Shown: piece after piece, positions 5,308 to 8,715 of the stretch
How the letters are laid out: the number at the start of each line of letters is the position of its first letter
How positions within the stretch are numbered: the stretch's first letter is position 1
Assembly (NCBI GenBank): GCA_000991805.1
Contig: LBSF01000025.1
Coordinates: forward strand, 1 to 8,715
Direction of reading: 5' to 3'
Source: a candidate division WS6 bacterium GW2011_GWC2_36_7
Lineage (GTDB): Bacteria > Patescibacteriota > Dojkabacteria > SC72
Length of the DNA stretch: 8,715 nt
Program-made: the position numbers and the translations under genes
Notes under the pieces: model-generated
Told to the model about the DNA's origin: nothing
Seen by the model: only the letters and a program-made list of their open reading frames with translations
The model's database searches: none

Positions 5308-5523
5308 ATGTTCGATAGCATAAAACTAAAGTATGAGTGTCCATTCTGTAATAAAGAACTAGAATATACTTTAAAACAATTACAAAAAGGAAGAATTCTT
5401 AAGTGTCCTCATTGTGGAAAAGAAATACAGTTAGAAGAATCTGTATCTGGTTCTGTACAAAAGATGGAGAATGAAGTAAAAGATTCATTGGAGAATATTC
5501 CTAAGAAAGTAACCATGAAGTAA
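5308..5523 (+). CDS. 71-aa zinc-ribbon protein
   Basis: A small cytoplasmic protein with two CxxC knuckles, CPFC at residues 11-14 and CPHC at 33-36, separated by 18 residues. This is a typical zinc ribbon, and the second knuckle continues with GKEI as in many MJ0042-like or DNA/RNA-associated ribbons. The C-terminal 35 residues are charged and probably helical (QKMENEVKDSLENI). No enzymatic function can be read from it; a small adaptor or nucleic-acid binding role is an inference from the fold. It has its own start-proximal promoter. Its stop codon TAA overlaps a weak inverted repeat (AAGGA-TAT-TCCTT, 5524-5536) followed by a short T-rich stretch, which could be a poor terminator. Confidence 0.75.
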   Translation: MFDSIKLKYECPFCNKELEYTLKQLQKGRILKCPHCGKEIQLEESVSGSVQKMENEVKDSLENIPKKVTMK

Positions 5524-5540
5524 AAGGATATTCCTTGTTT
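5524..5540 (+). terminator. Weak terminator-like hairpin after the zinc-ribbon gene
   Basis: AAGGA (5524-5528), TAT, TCCTT (5532-5536), then GTTT. The stem is only 5 bp and AT-rich, so function is doubtful. Confidence 0.25.
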
Positions 5541-5572
5541 CTTTGTCGTATCTCATAGATATACCTTTATTA

Positions 5573-5581
5573 TGGTAGAAT
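5573..5581 (+). promoter_or_regulatory. Extended -10 promoter of the GNAT gene
   Basis: TGgTAGAAT ends 9 nt before the ATG at 5591, giving at most a 2-4 nt leader. No Shine-Dalgarno site is present. Confidence 0.55.
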
Positions 5582-5590
5582 GCATCTCTT

Positions 5591-6064
5591 ATGATTTACA
5601 AATTAACAGAAAAAACAGAATTAAAAACATTTCAAAAGATAGTAGATATCCATAGACTATGTATATCCCAATCCAATGCACCATTCTATCCTCCAGAGGT
5701 TATAGAGGAATGGCTTGGGGAGGTAAATATTGAAGATACAAAAAATCAGTTGAAATATACTACATGGGTAGTATTAGAAAGAGATAATAATATTGTAGGG
5801 TTTGCTCAATACTCATTACCGGATTGTGAGCTATATCAAATACAAATAAATCCTAATCTACAAAGAAAAGGATACGGAAAAGAATTGTATGAATATGTTG
5901 AAGAGGAGTTTAAGAAGAATAATATAAAGGAGATGGGACTATATTCTGTGAAGAATGCTATATTATTCTACAAGAGTTTAGGATTTAAGGTGAAGAAAGA
6001 TATATTATTCCCATTAAAGAAAACAAAAGCGGAATTAACAGTTATGACTAAGAAGCTGATTTAG
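5591..6064 (+). CDS. GNAT-family N-acetyltransferase
   Basis: This 157-aa protein carries the acetyl-CoA binding core of the GNAT fold. The strand LYQIQINPNL leads into Q91-R-K-G94-Y-G96, the QRxGxG pyrophosphate loop, and then helix KELYEYVEEEF. Motif B is present as LYSVKNAILFYKSLGF (residues about 117-132), in which the FYKSLGF segment closes the acyl-CoA site. The N-terminal 60 residues, including a Pro-rich FYPPEVIEEWL, should form the substrate-specific side. The acceptor (small molecule or protein) cannot be told from sequence. It has its own promoter and no Shine-Dalgarno site. It converges on the DUF5680 gene, and the two TAG stop codons share one palindrome. Confidence 0.88.
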   Translation: MIYKLTEKTELKTFQKIVDIHRLCISQSNAPFYPPEVIEEWLGEVNIEDTKNQLKYTTWVVLERDNNIVGFAQYSLPDCELYQIQINPNLQRKGYGKELYEYVEEEFKKNNIKEMGLYSVKNAILFYKSLGFKVKKDILFPLKKTKAELTVMTKKLI

Positions 6065-6081
6065 AAAAATCATTTTCTAAA
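6060..6081. terminator. Palindrome covering both convergent stop codons
   Basis: TTTAGAAAA (6060-6068), ATCA, TTTTCTAAA (6073-6081) is a perfect 9-bp inverted repeat. It contains the TAG of the GNAT gene (6062-6064) and the TAG of the DUF5680 gene (6077-6079, minus strand). It may act as a two-way terminator, but the stem is AT-rich and there is no T-run beyond it. Confidence 0.45.
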
Positions 6082-6538
6082 CTTTATCTATTAATCCTCC
6101 AATATATTTAGCACAATAAACTATAGTATCCACTTTAAAGATCTTTTCTTCTCCAGAAAAGTTCTCGGCATCTCCTGTGATTACATTTGTGTATTTGAAG
6201 TCTCCATCAGATATTTCGCTTGGTCCTCTGTATGGCATCTCCAAGGTAGAATTTCTTAACGCAAGGCTCAATATCTTATATATGTCTTCAGGTTTATTTC
6301 CTTCTTCGACCCATCCGTAGTAAACCATCATCCATACAGGCTTATTGTCATAGAATACTACTTCTCTACCACCATATGGTTCACCTCCGAAATAGTTATC
6401 ATGATACTTCCAGTTATCTTTTTCATAAACAATAGTTGTAGAGTTATCCGCTTGCTTTTGCCTAAGATTAACGTCTTCTGAAGCGTAGGTATTGTGGCTT
6501 GCATCAAGAATAAACTGTTTTAATTGTAATATATCCAT
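6077..6538 (-). CDS. DUF5680-domain protein
   Basis: This 153-aa protein matches the DUF5680 family as I know it. The N-terminal helix reads LKQFILDASHNTYAS. The central motif is WKYHDNYFGGEPYGGREVVF, followed by NKPVWMMVYYGWV, which are the most conserved parts of the family (residues about 43-75). Members are found in many bacteria, often beside transcription regulators or as single genes, and their biochemical function is not known. The ATG lies 21 nt after the stop of the methyltransferase gene on the same strand, with AGGA 7 nt before the ATG. That makes it an operon-internal gene translated from a Shine-Dalgarno site. It ends with TAG inside the shared palindrome at 6060-6081. Confidence 0.8.
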   Translation of the reverse strand: MDILQLKQFILDASHNTYASEDVNLRQKQADNSTTIVYEKDNWKYHDNYFGGEPYGGREVVFYDNKPVWMMVYYGWVEEGNKPEDIYKILSLALRNSTLEMPYRGPSEISDGDFKYTNVITGDAENFSGEEKIFKVDTIVYCAKYIGGLIDKV

Positions 6539-6545
6539 GAAAATA

Positions 6546-6549
6546 TCCT
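6546..6549 (-). promoter_or_regulatory. Shine-Dalgarno site of the DUF5680 gene
   Basis: AGGA, 7 nt before the ATG at 6538. It is one of only two plausible SD sites in the window, both at genes inside operons. Confidence 0.5.
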
Positions 6550-6559
6550 AAAAATTTAT

Positions 6560-7315
6560 TTATATCTTAGTTATCTCAAATACCTCTGGTAACAACCCAC
6601 CTTCATTAACTCTTAAAACACTCTTAACATTCCAATCCTTTTTCTTAAATACTTCTCTAATTAATACCTTCTCCTGAGTAAGTAATACAATCTTACCCTT
6701 AGTCCTTAATATCTTCTTAGCAAGTACCTCTAGAGCTTGATATGACTCTTGGTTATCCTCATGACTACCAACTCTAATACCAAATGGCAAATTACTAATT
6801 ATCTTATCTATATTCTGTTTACTAAGTTTGTTTTTCTTAATATCACACCCAAACAACTTGTACCTATCACCCTCTATATTAGCACCATAGAAATTATGCT
6901 TACTCTTCTCTATGGCATTACCACTAATATCTGAACACATTACCCGTTTAACATTGAAATATTTAAGTGCAGTAATTGGTATTACTGATGCACCGCAAAA
7001 AGGATCGTATACAATGTCTGAATCTTTTAGATCTGCAATCATACACATAATATATGCTAAAGAAGGATTAATACCTGCTGGAACATATTCTATTCTCCAT
7101 TCTCTGTCGGAGAGATTTAACTTTTGAGTTTCATTTTGTATATGGGTAGGGGAATACAGATTTCTAAATGTCTCTATGGTAGATACCTCAGATTCAAATA
7201 CTACTTCTGTATCTGTTTGGGATTGTATTTCAACATCAGGATATTTAGAAAGAAGTTCTTTAAGAACATATGCTTGGGTACCATCTAGGATTGTAAGTTT
7301 GTATGTATTTGCCAT
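6560..7315 (-). CDS. RNA methyltransferase, Trm14/TrmN-like (UPF0020)
   Basis: This 251-aa protein is a Rossmann-fold S-adenosylmethionine methyltransferase. Motif I is VYDPFCGAS (D104-P-F-C-G), an acidic end-of-strand residue is D129 in CSDI, and the catalytic motif IV is N165-L-P-F-G. The last is the N-x-P-[FY]-G form found in enzymes that methylate an exocyclic amino group, here probably guanine N2 in tRNA or rRNA. The segment AGINPSLAYIMCMIAD (residues about 80-95) is typical of the UPF0020/THUMP methyltransferases. The family usually has 320-380 aa with a complete THUMP domain; here only about 60 N-terminal residues precede the catalytic part, so the RNA-binding module is shortened. It has a leaderless-type promoter, is preceded by a palindrome, and is followed by the DUF5680 gene. 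Confidence 0.83.
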   Translation of the reverse strand: MANTYKLTILDGTQAYVLKELLSKYPDVEIQSQTDTEVVFESEVSTIETFRNLYSPTHIQNETQKLNLSDREWRIEYVPAGINPSLAYIMCMIADLKDSDIVYDPFCGASVIPITALKYFNVKRVMCSDISGNAIEKSKHNFYGANIEGDRYKLFGCDIKKNKLSKQNIDKIISNLPFGIRVGSHEDNQESYQALEVLAKKILRTKGKIVLLTQEKVLIREVFKKKDWNVKSVLRVNEGGLLPEVFEITKI

Positions 7316-7320
7316 CAGCT

Positions 7321-7326
7321 ATTATA
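7321..7326 (-). promoter_or_regulatory. -10 box, leaderless start of the methyltransferase gene
   Basis: The minus strand reads TATAAT, ending 5 nt before the ATG at 7315. No TG extension is present, and the region where a -35 would lie overlaps the 14-bp palindrome at 7332-7345. Confidence 0.65.
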
Positions 7327-7331
7327 TCTTA

Positions 7332-7345
7332 AGAATCTAGATTCT
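7332..7345. promoter_or_regulatory. Perfect 14-bp palindrome, candidate operator
   Basis: AGAATCTAGATTCT is a complete dyad with no loop. It is too short and loopless to work as an RNA hairpin terminator. It lies 5 nt upstream of the -10 box of the methyltransferase gene, in the space between -10 and -35, where a bound dimeric repressor would block RNA polymerase. Confidence 0.45.
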
Positions 7346-7358
7346 GTATATCTAATCT

Positions 7359-7766
7359 TTACTTTTTCTCTTCTTCCTTCTTAGCATCCTTCTTAACCAT
7401 CTTCAATATCTTCTGCACAATAAAAAACAATACAGTTGCTGTAATGATGAAAGATATGAATGTAGTTATGAAATTTCCATAGTAAATAATCGCTGCATTA
7501 GAAGCTTGAGCCTCTGCTAATGATTCAAATTTTCTAGAATCCAATACCCAATACAAATTAGAGAAATCTATACCAGATGTAAGGTACGCTATTGGAGGAG
7601 TAAGAATATCCTTTACTAAAGATGACACTACACTATTCAATGCAGCACCCATCATAATACCAACTGCAGCACCAACAGTAGCTCCACTAAATGCAAAAGC
7701 TTTAAACTCACTAGTAAGCTTCTTTCCCTCGTTAATTATTTTCTCGGATTTGATTTTCTTCTCCAT
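7359..7766 (-). CDS. mscL: Large-conductance mechanosensitive channel MscL
   Basis: This 135-aa protein (E. coli MscL is 136 aa) forms a homopentameric pore in the cytoplasmic membrane that opens under tension and releases solutes during osmotic downshock. The amphipathic N-terminal helix leads into EFKAFAFSGATVGAAVG, the family signature, with TM1 at about residues 24-50 (including GAALNSVVSSLVKDI) and the conserved PP at 57-58. An outer loop with GIDFSNL follows, then TM2 at about residues 92-120 and a basic, glutamate-rich cytoplasmic tail (KKDAKKEEEKK). The start at 7766 lies inside the end of the flippase gene, a 35-nt overlap, and has an AAGAAGAG tract 5 nt upstream. It is thus co-transcribed with the flippase and probably translationally coupled. 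Confidence 0.93.
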   Translation of the reverse strand: MEKKIKSEKIINEGKKLTSEFKAFAFSGATVGAAVGIMMGAALNSVVSSLVKDILTPPIAYLTSGIDFSNLYWVLDSRKFESLAEAQASNAAIIYYGNFITTFISFIITATVLFFIVQKILKMVKKDAKKEEEKK

Positions 7767-8715
7767 GATTTCTCTTCTTAAAAGTTATAAATAGATATAC
7801 CAATGTTAACACCGTAAGAGTGGAATATACAATAATCTGATTATTTAGTACTTGCATTAACTCATTGTTATTGGTAATGAAAAGATAGATCTGCAAAGCA
7901 ACCATAAAGACAAGGATGAAAATATATTTAAAGCTACTAATTGATATAAAATAGTTGGCTAACATGAATACAACGGCATAACCAGTCATACACAATCCAA
8001 AAAGGGCAATATATGGTGCAATAGCAAGGTATTGGCTCCCAATAGTCATATTAATGACTAGGTCTTTAAATATATATAGCCCAAATGTAACTGCAATGCC
8101 AATTCCCACTGTCCCAGCTAAAGAAATAAAAAGTGTCTTCTTCTCTGCTTGAACATCTCTTTGATTTGATAGTCTTGCAAACATTACAGCTGCAATAGTT
8201 ATGGCTGCAAAATATACCAACTTTCCAAGGAGAGATACTGCGGAATATTCAGATCTGAAAGAAGTATTTACAAGAATCAAATCTAATGTATATGGTGCGC
8301 TTAGAAGAAGGAAGCTGACTGTAGTTAAAATTAAATCCTTGTAGTTTACAGTAATTTTCTTCTCAGATTTCTCACCGTTTAATTTCGTAAGTGGAATTAT
8401 AAATAGCGTCGTTAAAAGTGCAGGAATACCATTTGCAAGAATCAAAAGAGGAATTGAACCACCCATTTTGATAGCTACTATCCCCATAATTAGTTTCAAA
8501 ATGGTCTCTGCAAAAAGAAGAATATTTACAGTAACAATCTTCTCGACCCCCAATAGCAGACCTTTTGCAATTGGACTTACAAATGCGAGGAAGAGAACAA
8601 CCGCAAGATATATGAATACATCCTGAGAGACATTGGAGATCTGGGATAATTGTCCTTTGAAGATGAAAAAGATAGTTGAGATTACGATTCCTAAGATTGA
8701 GAATATAATCAAGGA
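7732..8715 (-). CDS. Polysaccharide/oligosaccharide flippase (Wzx/MVF type), C-terminal part
   Basis: About 327 codons are present and the frame stays open at the window edge, so the N-terminal part lies outside. A TTG at 8712 is unlikely to be the real start. The visible part is almost wholly hydrophobic, with around nine membrane segments. It holds the C-terminal-domain pattern of Wzx/polysaccharide biosynthesis proteins: a helix with YTLDLILVNTSF, then EYSAVSLLGKLVYFAAITIA and VMFARLSNQ. Such proteins flip lipid-linked sugars across the cytoplasmic membrane. The complete family member has 12-14 segments and 400-500 aa. The gene ends with a basic, Asn-rich tail (KRNHGEENQIRENN) and overlaps mscL by 35 nt. 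Confidence 0.8.
   Translation of the reverse strand, partial: SLIIFSILGIVISTIFFIFKGQLSQISNVSQDVFIYLAVVLFLAFVSPIAKGLLLGVEKIVTVNILLFAETILKLIMGIVAIKMGGSIPLLILANGIPALLTTLFIIPLTKLNGEKSEKKITVNYKDLILTTVSFLLLSAPYTLDLILVNTSFRSEYSAVSLLGKLVYFAAITIAAVMFARLSNQRDVQAEKKTLFISLAGTVGIGIAVTFGLYIFKDLVINMTIGSQYLAIAPYIALFGLCMTGYAVVFMLANYFISISSFKYIFILVFMVALQIYLFITNNNELMQVLNNQIIVYSTLTVLTLVYLFITFKKRNHGEENQIRENN
7772..7779 (-). promoter_or_regulatory. Shine-Dalgarno-like tract of mscL
   Basis: AAGAAGAG, 5 nt before the ATG at 7766 and inside the flippase coding region. It decides the mscL start and contrasts with the leaderless starts elsewhere. Confidence 0.5.

Noticed and set aside
6749..7127. Plus-strand frames opposite the methyltransferase
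   Set aside because: They are antisense to conserved catalytic motifs and have no other support.
1..8715. CRISPR array, insertion sequence or replication origin
   Set aside because: No regularly spaced repeats, transposase reading frame, terminal inverted repeats or cluster of DnaA-box-like sites was seen.

Overview
The window is an AT-rich bacterial segment made mostly of short, singly transcribed genes on both strands. Every readable stop codon is TAA or TAG. Most genes that head a transcript lack a Shine-Dalgarno site. Many products are small accessory proteins (NYN nuclease, Nudix, GNAT, DUF5655, DUF5680). These traits, and enolase features such as the LVLEGGKHG motif, suggest a Candidate Phyla Radiation (Patescibacteria) genome, perhaps Dojkabacteria/WS6-like. 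That placement is an inference from style; no marker gene here proves it.

Layout. Positions 1-1265 (minus) hold the first codons of a P-loop NTPase and, upstream of it, an enolase gene broken by two small deletions, one of which removes a magnesium-ligand Glu. Positions 1359-1530 (plus) carry tRNA-Leu(GAG) and tRNA-Val(UAC), followed by a small membrane protein. Positions 2035-2132 hold a consensus sigma-70 promoter, a short RNA with two UUCG-capped hairpins, and a rho-independent terminator, all directly in front of a NYN-domain ribonuclease. A Nudix hydrolase follows, then a 36-codon stub that looks like the start of a CYTH-domain protein. A 339-aa protein of unknown function (minus) converges on the stub. 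Positions 4488-6064 (plus) carry a 70-aa membrane protein, tRNA-Val(CAC), a DUF5655 protein, a zinc-ribbon protein and a GNAT acetyltransferase. Positions 6077-8715 (minus) carry, in transcription order, the C-terminal part of a polysaccharide flippase, mscL, a Trm14/TrmN-like RNA methyltransferase and a DUF5680 protein.

Expression logic. At least five genes have a -10 box, usually the extended form TGnTATAAT, only 5-7 nt before the ATG, which predicts leaderless mRNAs. Genes inside operons (mscL and the DUF5680 gene) instead have SD-like purine tracts. Both tRNA transcription units have a -10 box ending 14 nt before the mature tRNA.

The most interesting items are the promoter/small RNA/terminator/NYN nuclease block, whose layout resembles a type III toxin-antitoxin locus or an attenuator; the doubly deleted enolase; the recurrent leaderless promoters; the CYTH remnant; and a perfect 14-bp palindrome next to the methyltransferase promoter.
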